Shown piece by piece: positions 1 to 10,965 of a stretch of 64,000 bases of DNA (position 1 is the first letter of the stretch; each line of letters opens with the position of its first letter). This stretch comes from Tenebrio molitor (taxonomy: Eukaryota > Arthropoda > Insecta > Coleoptera > Tenebrionidae). The notes under the pieces were generated by a model that saw only the letters and a list, made by a program, of their open reading frames with translations, did not search any database and was not told where the DNA came from. Location of the stretch: positions 16,988,001 to 17,052,000 of the forward strand of contig NC_091046.1 in the NCBI RefSeq assembly GCF_963966145.1, given 5' to 3'. Both the position numbers and the translations under genes were made by a program.

Positions 1-176
1 AAAAAAAAGTTGACTATCGTAAGCTACTGAAAATAAAGCCAAAAAAAAAAATATTTTACGGCTGCTTCGTAGCGCATGAAAAACCATATCTTCGGTTTTT
101 TTGTTCATTGAAATCGGATAATAAATAAAAAAGTTATGGGTTGAGGCGTTTTTATCAAACAGCCTGTATATTTAGG
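1..176. mobile_element. Right end of a truncated TIR element
   Basis: The last part (about 130-170) reads like the terminal repeat of a Tc1/mariner-type element: a GAGGCGTTTTTATCAAAC stretch followed by AGCCTGTATA, similar in style to the ACACCCTGTA ends found elsewhere in this window. The left end would lie outside the window. No coding sequence is visible here. Confidence 0.35.
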
Positions 177-674
177 TACAATCGCGGCCATCCAAAAGTG
201 AACGATAGCTTGCGAAAATTTCCGTATTTTTCGTTTGATTAAGTCAGGCTGTATTCATTGGCGTTCGTGCAGCAGGCGTTACTATTTTAATAATAAAAAG
301 TTGTAATAATAAAAATGAGACTGAGAAGTAATTAATACATTATTAAAGTGAAAGTAAATTTTAGTAAAGAAACCTTTCCAACACCTATTCGCATTGGCCT
401 CTCAAGCCTGTTTTCTTGCCAACCCCTCTTTATATTGAAGATGCAAGTCTTACTGCAATGTAATTCTCTCGCCACAGCAGCCAACGACCAATTTTCTTCT
501 AGCTTTGCAATAGACCTAGTTGTCTGCATCGGAGAGAGATGTGGCATTTAAAAAAAATAGTTTCAATAAATTTTTTATCGCTAGTGTCAAACTTTGACAT
601 TTTAGGACGCCTATGATTTAAAGTAAATATCAAACTAAAAAAAAAACGTTCACTTTTGGATGGCCGCGATAGTA
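177..674 (-). mobile_element. Tc1-like miniature element with relic helix-turn-helix ORF
   Basis: Imperfect terminal inverted repeats are visible: CGCGGCCATCCAAAAGTGAA at 183-202 and its complement ending in GGCCGCGATAGTA at 674. TA lies at both ends, the target site expected of Tc1/mariner elements. On the minus strand at 332-547 is a 71-codon ORF whose core (RSIAKLEENWSLAAVAREL, then C-S-K-T-C-I-F) looks like the first paired-type helix-turn-helix of a Tc1 transposase; no catalytic domain follows. I read it as an internal-deletion derivative. It lies downstream of the last visible exon of polymerase eta, so probably in that gene's next intron. Confidence 0.6.
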
Positions 675-708
675 CTGATAAATTTTGAATATAACATTAC
701 AAACTTAC

Positions 709-3700
709 CCAGTTTTTTCATCATATTTCTGTATTAGTTCTTTTTCTGGAATTTTTGCTAATTGTCCCATAAACGTTATTTGAAAGTCTTCTGAGAGAGT
801 TTGTCCAAATTTTCCCCCTAAACTATTTACTTTATTAATTGATGTAATTTCAAAAAAATTCTCTACAGCTTCTTGTGGTAAAATAGTTTGTTTATTAGGT
901 TTGTGAAGACCACATACTAACTTTGCTAAAATTTTGTTATGTGCAATCCCTGCTGAACACTTGTATCCTAAATATAACCATTTATTAATAATCACACCCC
1001 TATATGGGTCTCCCAAAATCCCCGGAGGAGTTCGTAACGGCAGATTTTTAGAATAGCCTGAGACAAAATACGCGAATTTTCTTGAGACAAATATCGAGTG
1101 TTCTGGGTATGTGTAATTTTAAATGTACCGTCGATGGACAAATAAAACTGGGACAAAAACGACAGTCACATAAGTCAAAATTTACAAATTTGCATCGTTT
1201 AATTACGGCTTTATCACAAATAGGTTAACTTTAGTATGACATATTATATAGAGACTGACAAATATATTGACAATTCAATGATCTGATTTACATTGATTAA
1301 ATTTTAAGTGTCCCAGTTTTATTTGTCCACCGACCGTACCTAAGGGTATGGCCAGGTTTGGTGGTTGATACCCGGTATACAAGAGCTCAATGGGATACAT
1401 AATAAGACTATGTTAAGACAGTGCCATATTTCCAATAGAACGAGGTGTTGTGTTATACAGGGAGATACTATATCCCGAAAACTATTCATAGCAGTTTTGG
1501 AATACGCATCTAAGACACTCAACTGGGATAATAAAGGCGTAACCATCGATGGCGGAACTGAACAATCTCCGATTCGCTGACGACACCGGGCCGTATGATT
1601 TCCCTTTCAGTAAAGTTAAAGAACGTCATTAAATTGTTTTGTCTCCGTCTAACATGGTGCTTGGCATATACTCTCACTTTGTCTATTCAATTATTTAGCT
1701 AATGAAAGGCTTAACAACGAATGGGAAGTCATATGGCCCATTGTGATTATACAGCGTTATTCTAAATTATTGTAGTTCAAGTAGGCGTAAAAACTGAATG
1801 TAAAATTATGGTTGCCGCTCCGTATAAAAAACATTAAATGATATGAATAAGTGAGTATACACCGTTCACACACAGGAGTTAAATTGGGTGCAAAACAACT
1901 GAATATTTTTAGAATTGGTTGCAAAACAACTCAATATCCTCATCACCACACTTTTCACCTAAAAAATGACAGTGACAGCGACAAAAATTGACAATTCACA
2001 TGAAAGCGGCAAAAATTTCATAACATGGGCATGGCCTGCTTCGACTACAATCATTTAGAATAACGCTGTAGATAGCAGATAACTTAAGGGCAGCAGAAGA
2101 TATGACAAATGAATTATCCAAGCGACAAAAAAAGTCGAACAAAAAACCTACTGACAGGGGGCAAACATGACGATAACGAACCTCTAGGTCCTACATATTT
2201 GGACTCTCTGACTCCTGTCAGAGAATCCAAATATGTAGGACACGACATAAGAATAGCTAGGGATAACTAAACGCATGAATTAGAAAGAAGAACCAGCTTG
2301 GGATGGGCAGCATACCTATGGCAGATCATGAGAAGAAGCAGAAACGTTTACGCCAACAAGAAAGACAGTCAATAAACTAGGAATTTCCCAGAGAAAATGG
2401 AAAGAGCCACATTGGGGGTTAAACTAAAAGACCATATACAGGATGTAGAATGGATTTTGGTACATAGGCACTTTACGTGTAATAGTAAAACTCCTCGGAT
2501 ATTGGCTCCCCTAATTATTTTCCAACAAAACATTAAATACAAAAGTTGTAGAGTAAAAAAAAATGTATCTAAACCCTTTTCTAATTATTTTCTAACACCT
2601 TCTGTTCTGTTATACAAGAAAAATTAAATATTAAAAATCTATCGTTAAAATAGTAACTGCCACGACTCCCGACCGCAATAATAGTATATTTCAAACCAAG
2701 GTAAGAAAGTGGTTTCTTGCAGACCGCAGGCAAAGATTATAAACCGAGTCGTAGACGAGGTTTGTAAGTGCCTAAGGTCTGCAAGGACACTTTCTTAACA
2801 AGGTTTGAATACAATTTTTTTCCCTACCGGCACAACTTTGTTGAAAAAAGTTAAAAAAAAATGGTTATATTCGTGATTAAAACGAAAATTTTGAGAATTG
2901 AATAGTAGGCTGTGTTATTTGTTTAATTAACTTGTCATCGCATTTGAAGATTTGAGGTTTGTTCGAAAATTTGATATAAACAGGGTAAAGTAATCTACCT
3001 ACCTAGCTTATCTGTTTATTTTCCAGATTATATGATTGACCTACCAACTTACTTCATTGAATTGGCTTTCATTTATCAATAACTTATTTCACTTTTGACA
3101 TTTGTATTTTGGTACAGTTTTACCATAAACATTTCATGATTAACTTTCTTACCTTAGCGAGAAAGTTGAATTTTCTCACCTCAAATGAGGTATCCACAGC
3201 CTACATTTCTAACCGGTAGGGAGAAAAATTCATTTTTTGACAAAACGCAACGAGTTTGGTTGTCACCTCGGTTACACTTCACTGCTATTGCTATTTTGAC
3301 AAATTATTCAATTCTTTTATCCATTATTGTGTACTTCCGGAAGGTGTTAAAAAACAAAAAAAGTAAGAATTGGAAACCATTTTTAACACTCTACAACTTA
3401 CGTATTTAAGGCTTTGTTCTAAAATGATTAGGGGAGCCAATATCCGAGGATTTTTACTTTTACACGTAAAGTGCCTATGTACCAAAATCCATTCTACACC
3501 TGGGGCCTGTTTCATAAAAATTACAATTTACAATTTAACAAATGACAATTACAATTGCACAATTGACAAATCTGACAAATATACGTTTCATAAAAATATT
3601 TGTCAATTTTGTCAATTGTAGAATTTTTTTACAAATGTCACAAATGTCAGTAAAACAAACTGTTTATTAATAACATTTTCCGTTGACCGCTTGTTAATTT

Positions 3701-5541
3701 CAATATTAATGAATTCTTTTGTCTAAATTATAGTGTATTAATGGACCTCATTAATACACTATTTTTCATTAATCAACGATTTTTGCGATTTTGACGTTTT
3801 GATTAAATTTTGATGTATAAACAACCTCGAACATGCATTGTTTGCACTTACCAACACTGCAGCAGGTAGTGCAGAAGGGTTTTCTATATTTTATAGCTCC
3901 ATAACTGCACAATTACAAATTCACTTTTTCAAAAACCGACATTTTTGGTTATAATTCGCATGTCATATTTTTCAAAGGTAACTAGGTTTCCGTAGCAACC
4001 GTGATTTTTACGTGAAATTGAATGTGAATGGAGCTGACGTCCTCTGACACTCTTTGTGGAAAAGTGAATAGAAAGTGTTGAAAAATTTAAAAATGACCTA
4101 CCCTGAGGACAAAAAAAGAATGAAGATATTTATAAGGTCTCATCTTTATGGAAAAATATGAAATTGGTTTTGATTTGGCTTTAATTTCAAAATTTGTCAC
4201 CAAAAAAAAAAGTTTGCGGTCAACGAAAAAATTTTGTAATCAACTCTTTTGTTAATGGGCGATTAATAATCTCAACTATTAAAGCCACTCACTCGCTACA
4301 CTCGTTCGTGCTTTAAACAGTTTCGATTATTAATCGCCTTCATTAACAAACTAGTTTATTAAATAACTATTATTTTTGCTGCTTTTCATGATTATTCGCA
4401 AAATGTAAATTGTATTTGTCAATTGTAGATTTATGAAACGAAACTTTTGACAAATTCAACAAATTTGTCAATTTGTAATTGTCATTTGTCAATAATTGTA
4501 ATTTTTATGAAACGGGCCCCTGGTATAAAAAATATGAACATCCATAAAAAAACTGGCATATGTGATATAACCAGAATATAACTTACAAAATCACTAACTT
4601 AAAATGGAAACGAGCGGGGCATGTCGTGAGAATCAGTAACTCAACACAGAGAGACCTGACTTACACGTTGGTCCAATGAAATAAGAACAGCAATGCTGGC
4701 TGTTGCACAAGATCAAGAAGGATGGAAAAGACCAGGGGAGACCTATGACCAGAAGTGGACACAAGCAGCTGGATGATGATAATTGTATTAGATTTTTGTC
4801 TCAGGTTATTGTAAAAAATCCATCATGAGCTCTTTTAGAACATCTGTTTACATAAACTAACCTGTTTTTGTGAAAACTTCATGACGTATTTCTTCAGCAA
4901 TCAAACCTCCTATTGCCAATTTAAAGTTATTTGTACAAAATTCTTTGTTTTTTATCACATTATCTAAAAAGTCTTTAATGTCACATCCTACAATAAAGGT
5001 GTTATTTAAGTTTTTTGTGGTCAAGTCATTCATATTTGTCTGAATTTTCTTTTCTACTAGTTCTGTAATATCAAGATATGCTTCATCTACCGAAGCACGT
5101 TGAAGTAAAGGCGTAAAAGTTGCTAACACATCTGCAACCATTTTCCCTGCATCTCGGTATCTGGTCATAAAATGGAAATTAATTTAAATTTCAATTAAAA
5201 TTCTGATAAAAAACACACTTTGATAAATCAGCTTTTCCACGAACTTCTGGAACTTGAACAAGATTGATGCTCGGGCATTTTTTTTTTGCCTCGTTGCCTC
5301 TCATATGTCTAGTGACTCCTTCATCACGTGCAGGATAATTAACAGCGATTATCCTACAATTAACAATAATGAATATACAAATTTGAATATCATCATATGC
5401 AAATTACCCTCCACCGCGCCAAGTATTGTACTGGACAACTGCAACCGGTTTTCCTTTTAATTTTGGATTAAGTTTTTCTTCAACTTGACAGTAAAAACAG
5501 TCCATATCTATTAAAACTATCACTCTATTTGTTGCAGTCAT
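709..5541 (-). CDS. DNA polymerase eta (partial, exons 1-4)
   Basis: Y-family translesion polymerase that copies past UV photoproducts. Four coding exons on the minus strand, all with GT-AG borders and compatible phases: 5541-5408, 5353-5219, 5160-4862 and 967-709. They give about 275 residues of a protein near 700 residues in other animals; the rest lies left of the window. Residues 8-17 hold the first metal-binding aspartate (V-L-I-D-M-D-C-F-Y). Residues 112-120 read A-S-V-D-E-A-Y-L-D, the catalytic Asp-Glu pair. Exon 2 carries the finger segment N-Y-x-A-R-D-x-G-V-T-R and E-A-K-K-K-C-P; exon 4 begins Y-K-C-S-A-G-I-A-H-N-K and continues into the helix-hairpin region. A run of 10 A in exon 2 is in frame. 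Intron 3 is about 3.9 kb of transposon debris; the other introns are 54 and 58 bp. The ATG at 5541 is the first in frame. Very likely polymerase eta rather than iota or kappa. Confidence 0.9.
1126..1338. mobile_element. MITE family P, copy 1
   Basis: A 213-bp non-coding element ending in TA. Its terminal repeats contain TCGATGGACAAATAAAACTG on the left and the complementary AGTTTTATTTGTCCACCGAC on the right. A near-identical copy lies at 12200-12413, where it interrupts a mariner reading frame. It sits in intron 3 of polymerase eta. Confidence 0.75.
1750..2070. mobile_element. MITE family G, copy 1
   Basis: TA-flanked element with long terminal inverted repeats: CAGCGTTATTCTAAATTATT on the left, and ACTACAATCATTTAGAATAA then CGCTG on the right. 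The interior shares GAATGTAAAATTATGGTTGC and the palindromic segment around ATGACAGTGACAGCGACAAA with the copies at 55540, 59488 and 60598. No ORF. It separates two pieces of the LINE relic. Confidence 0.75.
2437..3502. mobile_element. Element with about 170-bp terminal inverted repeats
   Basis: Left arm 2441-2610 and right arm 3340-3500 are inverted near-copies, for example ATTGGCTCCCCTAATTATTT on the left versus its complement around 3425-3450. Between the arms lies the composite repeat unit at 2684-3230, inserted in inverted orientation relative to its copies at 37.5-38.6 kb. No transposase is visible. Confidence 0.6.
2684..3230 (-). repeat. Composite repeat unit X, inverted copy
   Basis: Reverse complement of the two tandem units at 37556-38644. 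It has two parts: a sub-element of about 410 bp bounded by CCCTACCGG inverted repeats, and a hairpin of about 125 bp with CTTTCTTA arms (AAGGTAAGAAAGTGG against CACTTTCTTAACAAGG). No coding potential seen. Confidence 0.6.
3500..4522. mobile_element. TIR element with GGGGCC ends
   Basis: Ends are GGGGCCTGTTTCATAAAAAT (left) and the complement of GGGGCCCGTTTCATAAAAAT (right). The sub-terminal regions are filled with short repeats of ACAATT, ACAAAT and TTGTCAATT, so both ends can fold back. The interior has ATTAATAATCGCC-type inverted segments around 4260-4340. No ORF of interest. It lies directly beside the element at 2437-3502, and appears to have inserted at or next to its right end. Confidence 0.55.
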
Positions 5542-5871
5542 TGTCCAAAAATACTCAAATAATGCACAATTGTTTGTAAAAACAAAGCACAGATTAAGGA
5601 TAAAATGAACATTTAATGTAGCCAAAAAATAGATATTAACAGAGTAACATTTTTTACAGTTGCTCAGTAAAAATTATTGGTTTTTCTAATTTATGCTCTC
5701 TGTCACCTCTCTGTTGTGTCTGTTAGTGTCTTTTTTTGTCAAATTCCTGTCACTGGTGTAACACAAAAGTCTCTAGGACTGCGACAACTGTCTTAACCTC
5801 CAAAACGTTAAACTGTCACTTTTCAGAAAGTGATTGTTGACAAATTAAAACGAAGTTGGTGAATTATCAGT
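5542..5871. promoter_or_regulatory. Divergent promoter region, polymerase eta / DRAP1
   Basis: The two start codons point away from each other across 330 bp that contain no repeat element I can recognise. Both 5' UTRs and any core promoters must lie here unless there are upstream non-coding exons. I see no convincing TATA box. A shared bidirectional promoter is the simple reading but is inference. Confidence 0.5.
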
Positions 5872-6829
5872 ATGCCATCAAAAAAGAAAAAATATAACGC
5901 TAGATTTCCAGCTGTAAGTAAAATTATATTCTTATAAGTATAAAAAAAATAATATTTTATTTGCAGGGTCGTATAAAAAAAATTATGCAAACAGATGAAG
6001 AAGTTGGAAAAGTGGCACAAGCTGTACCAGTTATAATTTATATCCTTTCTGAAACTTAATATTAAATTTGTATTTCAATGAAGTTTACTTAGATTACATT
6101 AAAATTTAAGAATTGCACTGTGATAATTTCAGGTGCATTTCTTAATTATCACTGTATAGGTTTCACTTAACTACAATGAAATTTCCTTAACACTTGCCAC
6201 CTCGAACATTGGAATTATTTGTGGAGTCACTGTTGACAAAATCAATGCAAATAACACAGTCAAGAAATGCAAAGACTTTAACTCCGTCCCATATGAAGCA
6301 ATGCATTTTATCAGAAAGTCGGTTTGACTTTTTAAAAGACTTAGTAAAAAACATACCTGATGCAAGTGCACAAGAAGATAATGAAAACAATGCGATCTTT
6401 GAAGCAAATTTACACAAACTCGAAGATTCAGATATAAAGCATGAATCACAACCACCACCAATAATTGATTTATCTAAACCTGAAATAGCAGCAAATTTTT
6501 ATACAGAGCAAAGCACGTCCACAGGGAGAACACCAGTTATACAATATGGACCTAAAGTTACACAAGTAGAAACAAAGAAGTTAAATTTTTCTATTAACAG
6601 TTTGATTGACCAAACAAAAGAAGAACCTAAATTGCACATTACTGTAGCAGAACCTGTACCTGTACCGCCTTTAGTTCCAACTAGAGGTATACCTTCTAAT
6701 AGTAATGTACATGAAAATACAGCACCAATTAATTGCGATAATATTCCCCCACTTATTCCCATTTCACATCATTATTACAGTCAAAATACTGAAGACAATT
6801 TATGTATTGATGAAGATTATGATAATTAA
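5872..6829 (+). CDS. NC2-alpha / DRAP1, Dr1-associated corepressor
   Basis: Alpha subunit of negative cofactor 2, which pairs with Dr1 (NC2-beta) through a histone fold, binds TBP on DNA and blocks TFIIB/TFIIA entry. Three exons: 5872-5913, 5967-6039 and 6201-6829, joined to 247 residues. The N-terminus M-P-S-K-K-K-K-Y-N-A-R-F-P-A-G-R-I-K-K-I-M is typical. The histone fold runs to about residue 90, with V-P-V-I-I-S-R-T-L-E-L-F and S-R-N-A-K-T-L-T-P-S-H-M-K-Q-C-I. The remaining tail is acidic then proline-rich (V-P-V-P-P-L-V-P) and ends in acidic D-E-D-Y-D-N. Exon 1 to 2 uses a normal GT-AG intron; exon 2 to 3 makes sense only with the AT-AC intron listed separately. A polyadenylation signal AATAAA is at 7002. 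Confidence 0.92.
6040..6200 (+). other. U12-type AT-AC intron of DRAP1
   Basis: The intron starts ATATCCTTT at 6040, matching the minor-spliceosome 5' site. TTTCCTTAAC at 6182-6191 matches the U12 branch-site consensus, 9-11 nt before the terminal AC at 6199-6200. Splicing it joins ATT-T to CT-CGA, giving I-I-S-R-T-L-E-L, the conserved histone-fold sequence. No GT-AG pair in this stretch restores that sequence. Confidence 0.9.
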
Positions 6830-8706
6830 ATGTTTTTAGATTTATTATTATGAATCCTGTTCGTGGTTTTTACAATTCACTGATTTGAACGTAATTTATA
6901 CCTTACCTGCCCAACTTTTCATTGCCGTGTTGACTACAATACACTGTTATGTTATTTATGAAATGATAAGATGAATATAGTTACTGAAATGTCTTGTATT
7001 GAATAAAAAAATACATTAGTACATTATGTACAATTTTTAAAATATTAAAGTATTATAAGTAATACCTACTTTTACACAACTATTTTCTTTTGAACTCCTC
7101 AAAAATGAAGTTTAATGAATTGTCAAATGTTTTTTACAATTTGCCTACTTATTTTATAAATTTGAACTTGACAGATTCATTGAATTTCACTCATGGTATC
7201 TACAAATGTAGTTACTTATCATGGCCATTTTCTTTTACAATAAATAATTGCAAACGTTGAATTTTACATTCACAATAATATACAAAATTATAATCTTACA
7301 TTTAGTATTGCAAATGTGAGTGAATTAAATTAGTTAATCTTAATTAAGGTAACTACAATTTACAAAATTTGTTACATAAAAAACTATTTAATAAGAATAA
7401 ATAATGAAAATAAGTTAATTATACAGACTTATTTATTACCTTTTTAATACAAATTCGCCATTTGAATAGAGAAAGACAAGTATGTATTAGATCTACCTAT
7501 ATTCTCTGGAGTGCGAATGATGATTGGTAAAATGTTATCTAACCCATAACATTTTTTTTAACTTCATATTAGAACCAACTGTTATTAATACTGAAAAAAA
7601 AATGGTCACAAAATCTCTTGAACACACTGATCAAGTATCTATTTGTAAACCTTTCTTTAATCTAATTAACAGTAACTGTGAAAATTTATAATAGTACAAA
7701 TGTTGCTATTCAAGGCAAATAATTTTGCAAAATTTATAAAATGCATTTCTACTGTTACAGTGTCAATTTAGTACTTAAATTTGTTTAGCAATATTTGTGA
7801 ATATTGTTTTTAAACGATTAAATTTACATCATTCTGTTTGTTTGTCATTATTATCAGAGAGAGAATGAATCAATCACAAATTAATAAAATCTGAAAATAT
7901 GTAGTTTTTAAAGCGTGGAAACATAAAAGATAACATAAATTAAACTGAGTATAATAGCGTGCGATCCAAAAGTCTTTCTATCAAGTGGATCATGACAGTG
8001 GAAACGAATGCGGTTGGCTTGCAGCATATTTGGCGCATATTTAAATGAAAATTAAAAATATGTTTTATTAGTCTGTCCGTATCCTTTGATATTTTTAATT
8101 TCACATTTGATTTTATGGTGTAATTATAATAATGTCATGGCTCACTTGATAGAAAGACTTGGATCGATCGGTATTATTTTATTTTATGGTAACTTGACTA
8201 AAAATTAACCGTTATTTGATTGATATATTTATCACCTACAATTCTAGTTTTGTACACTGTAAATAAAAAAGAATTAGCTTACTTAATACTGCTGCTTACA
8301 TACAGTACTTGTCCGAAAAAATAAAAAAAAACCTAACGATCATTTAAATATGTATGTTCTAAATAGATAATAGGGCGTGGACGGTCTTGTAATTTTTTTG
8401 ACGTTTACAAAGTAAAAACTTAAATTTGAACAACTCTGACATCAAACTTATTTTTTGTTAAAATCTTTGATTTTGTTTTTCAAAGTACTGTTAATCAAAT
8501 TAAATTAAAGCATAAATTCCTTATTAGTGATTTTAGACTGTATTGGGTTGGTGTGTTTTGAAAACGACAAAAGAGAATATAGCTGAGCTCAACTGTGTCA
8601 TATTTAAATATACAATAAATTAGGAGAAATCAGATTTTGTACTATATCGCGGAAAGTTATATACAAATTATATATAAAAATACATATTTAGTTCAAATTA
8701 AAGCTA
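6830..8706. other. DRAP1 3' region and Lines 3' flank
   Basis: AT-rich sequence between two convergent genes. It holds the DRAP1 3' UTR with AATAAA at 7002 and, at 7962-8166, a small inverted-repeat element. No further reading frame with recognisable protein content was found on either strand. Confidence 0.5.
7962..8166. mobile_element. Short MITE with CGATCCAAAAGTCTTTCTAT ends
   Basis: The left terminus CGATCCAAAAGTCTTTCTAT and the right terminus (ATAGAAAGACTTGGATCG) are inverted repeats of about 20 bp with one mismatch, followed by TCAAGTG against CACTTGA. Length about 205 bp, non-coding. It lies in the shared 3' flank of DRAP1 and Lines. Confidence 0.6.
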
Positions 8707-10965
8707 TCAGCTGTATTCGTTACCTTCATATAGATTCTCACAAATTTCAAGCAGTCTTAAAACGGGATTAATATTATACGGGAACAAATCCTTTGATACA
8801 AGTCGATCAATTTGCATTTTAAGTCTTATCAAAACTGTCATGGTATTATCAAGCTCATTAGTTCTGGACGCTCCACCTTCGTAACAACTATTGACGAAAA
8901 CGTCCCAATTTCTTCTTGTGTATTTCAAAAAACGCAACAAGTACAACAAGAAACAGGTTTCATTACTAACTAAATAATCTAATAATACGTCTGAATCGTG
9001 ACTAACAATTTTTAAGAATTCAATGAAAGAATGAACTGGATTCAACATTGCAATAAAATCTGGAGCCAACGCATTTTGATATGAGATTCCCGTCGTTATA
9101 TCTAAGGTACAAACCATTGATTCAATCATGTAATCATCTTGATCACTAAATAGATGGATGAGTATTTTTGAAAATGGCGTTTCTGGATGAAATTCTAAAC
9201 TGACTTTAATAAATACATCCACTTTTTTTAAGACATCTCTTATTGAACGAGCTATGAGTTGCATGTCATGGGAAAAATCATAGTCTTCAGAACCCACACT
9301 TGAATCAGAACTGTCTGATCTTGTTTCCTTGATTGTAATGGCCACACTTTTCAACACTAACAAAGTCATTTTTTGCAAAAGTATTTTATCAATATTTGAC
9401 TGTGTTGGTTGCGTACTGGGTATTGTTCCAACAAAACTGTTCACTGTGTAACCTTCAGATCTTCTATATGGAAGACTGTCCAAGAGACGAAAGTCCTTAA
9501 CATAGCGAACAATCAAGTGAGCCAACTGACAAGTATCTTCTGGCAGCATATCTTGCAGTGCCAAAGTGCTTCCATAACACAAAACTTCATTAAACAAGGA
9601 CAACAGCTGTTTCCAAATGATCGGCGGTAGATTACTGTTAAGCATACCAACAAAATTTTCTAAATGTGCATAAAACGGTTTTGTATCAACAACACTTAAG
9701 TTAGCTTTAACAGAAATTGTGCTCTCCCATAAAGCCAAAAATGTTAAAATACAAGTTTGGGCTTCAACAGATGAATTCTGTGTAATCAAATATTGAATTT
9801 TGTTAATTAATTCGGGCCATTTAGATTCTAAACTTTTGATAATTAAACCTTTAATTCCTGAAGTATCATAACTCTCTGCATCACTATAAGGTACAGTAAC
9901 ACAGTTTACGTTAATATCAACATTTTGACTGCTGCTGCCGGCTACATCTTGACTTTGGGGTTCCTCCAACACATGAATATCTACATTTTTCCATTCCACT
10001 ACACGTTTGATTATCTCTAATGCAAAATTCATTTTAACATAATCAGTGTTCTCAACTGTCAGAAAACTGACTATTGTTTCAAGCCATTCATTATTTATAT
10101 TGGTTTTAGCAATGATCAAAAAACTGCTGAAAACTTTTGCTGCCAAATAATTTACATATTTATCTCTAGTTTCACAAAGGGACAAAATCTGTTCAATTAA
10201 ATTATGTTCATTATGTACAAAGGTATTGCAAATAGTAACAATCTTTGAACAAATATGGCCATTATTGTTTTGTTTCAAATAAACATCAAACAACAGTTGC
10301 ACATTTGATAAAAATTGTAAGACTTGTGATGTTGACCATTCACTTAATATAGCTAATCTACTGCCATTTTCATCGATAATTTGATGACCTTCAAATGGTT
10401 TCCTTAAAATACTATCTGGAATCTCACAAAGACACTGTTTTACCAAATAACTGTAAAAAGTCTCAGTTTCTTCTTCATCAGTATCAATAATCATTTGATG
10501 CTTATTTGATTCATCAGTCTCTTCTTGTTGGTTTCTATCAAAATTTGAACATATCAATGGAGCAACAAAGCTAGAAACCATAATGTCAGGAGCTGGTTGC
10601 ATTGAAATATTTTCACAGGTTGTGATATGTGAACTTGTATAACAACTGGTTGTGGGATAATCCTCCTTTTCATCCTGCGTCTTGTCTTCCATACACTTCT
10701 GGTCACTTTCACTAAGTTCACTAGTCCGAAACACTGACTTGCCCCTATGAAACTGAGAGTTGACTGTATTTAATGTTATATCATCTTCATTAACATTTGC
10801 TGGAAATGACAAATGGAGGGCAGATAAGTCATTTCCTACACCACTTTCGGCCAAGTTATGGATGAAATCGGTCTCATCTGTTGAATTAGAGTTGTTTCCT
10901 CGTCTTAACTTTTTCTTTAACGGCTGTTCTGAGGCCATTTTATTTTTTCGATCTCTTAGAACCAT
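8707..10965 (-). CDS. lin: Protein Lines
   Basis: An uninterrupted 752-codon frame. The C-terminal 120 residues carry what I recognise as the conserved Lines/LINS1 C-terminus: L-L-Y-L-L-R-F-L-K-Y-T-R-R-N-W, then V-L-I-R-L-K-M-Q-I-D-R-L, then L-F-P-Y-N-I-N-P-V-L-R-L-L-E. The middle is a helix-rich, repeat-like region with no catalytic motifs. The N-terminal 160 residues are polar and low in complexity, with basic stretches at residues 4-24. Drosophila Lines (about 850 residues) acts in the nucleus in patterning of segments and hindgut downstream of Hedgehog and Wingless signals. The ATG at 10965 is followed by a second ATG ten codons on (M-A-S-E-Q-P); either may be used. No intron is needed within the coding region. 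Name based on remembered family sequence, not on a search. Confidence 0.75.
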   Translation of the reverse strand: MVLRDRKNKMASEQPLKKKLRRGNNSNSTDETDFIHNLAESGVGNDLSALHLSFPANVNEDDITLNTVNSQFHRGKSVFRTSELSESDQKCMEDKTQDEKEDYPTTSCYTSSHITTCENISMQPAPDIMVSSFVAPLICSNFDRNQQEETDESNKHQMIIDTDEEETETFYSYLVKQCLCEIPDSILRKPFEGHQIIDENGSRLAILSEWSTSQVLQFLSNVQLLFDVYLKQNNNGHICSKIVTICNTFVHNEHNLIEQILSLCETRDKYVNYLAAKVFSSFLIIAKTNINNEWLETIVSFLTVENTDYVKMNFALEIIKRVVEWKNVDIHVLEEPQSQDVAGSSSQNVDINVNCVTVPYSDAESYDTSGIKGLIIKSLESKWPELINKIQYLITQNSSVEAQTCILTFLALWESTISVKANLSVVDTKPFYAHLENFVGMLNSNLPPIIWKQLLSLFNEVLCYGSTLALQDMLPEDTCQLAHLIVRYVKDFRLLDSLPYRRSEGYTVNSFVGTIPSTQPTQSNIDKILLQKMTLLVLKSVAITIKETRSDSSDSSVGSEDYDFSHDMQLIARSIRDVLKKVDVFIKVSLEFHPETPFSKILIHLFSDQDDYMIESMVCTLDITTGISYQNALAPDFIAMLNPVHSFIEFLKIVSHDSDVLLDYLVSNETCFLLYLLRFLKYTRRNWDVFVNSCYEGGASRTNELDNTMTVLIRLKMQIDRLVSKDLFPYNINPVLRLLEICENLYEGNEYS

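Larger units (their letters stand above)
1365..4780 (+). pseudogene. RTE-type LINE reverse transcriptase, broken into pieces
   Basis: Fragments of one non-LTR retrotransposon in the same order and strand. 1400-1600 shows V-I-Q-G-D-T-I-S-x-K-L-F and, after a frameshift, L-N-N-L-R-F-A-D-D, the reverse transcriptase active-site block. 2270-2440 shows E-L-E-R-R-T-S-L-G-W-A-A-Y and M-E-R-A-T-L-G-V-K-L-K-D. 4590-4780 shows I-T-K-L-K-W-K-R-A-G-H-V-V-R and a degraded C-terminal tail. Elements at 1750-2070, 2437-3502 and 3500-4522 lie between the pieces. The F-A-D-D block and the following motifs resemble RTE-clade ORF2. It is long dead (frameshifts, stops). Confidence 0.6.

Noticed and set aside
348..551. 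Plus-strand 67-codon frame
   Set aside because: It is the complement of the transposase helix-turn-helix frame at 332-547, which matches a known fold; the plus frame matches nothing.
5254..5460. Plus-strand 68-codon frame over polymerase eta exons 1-2
   Set aside because: It is the complement of exons with conserved polymerase motifs and crosses an intron.
6040..6200. Ordinary GT-AG intron between DRAP1 exons 2 and 3
   Set aside because: No GT near the end of exon 2 and no AG just before CTCGAACATTG give the conserved protein; the AT-AC borders do so exactly.
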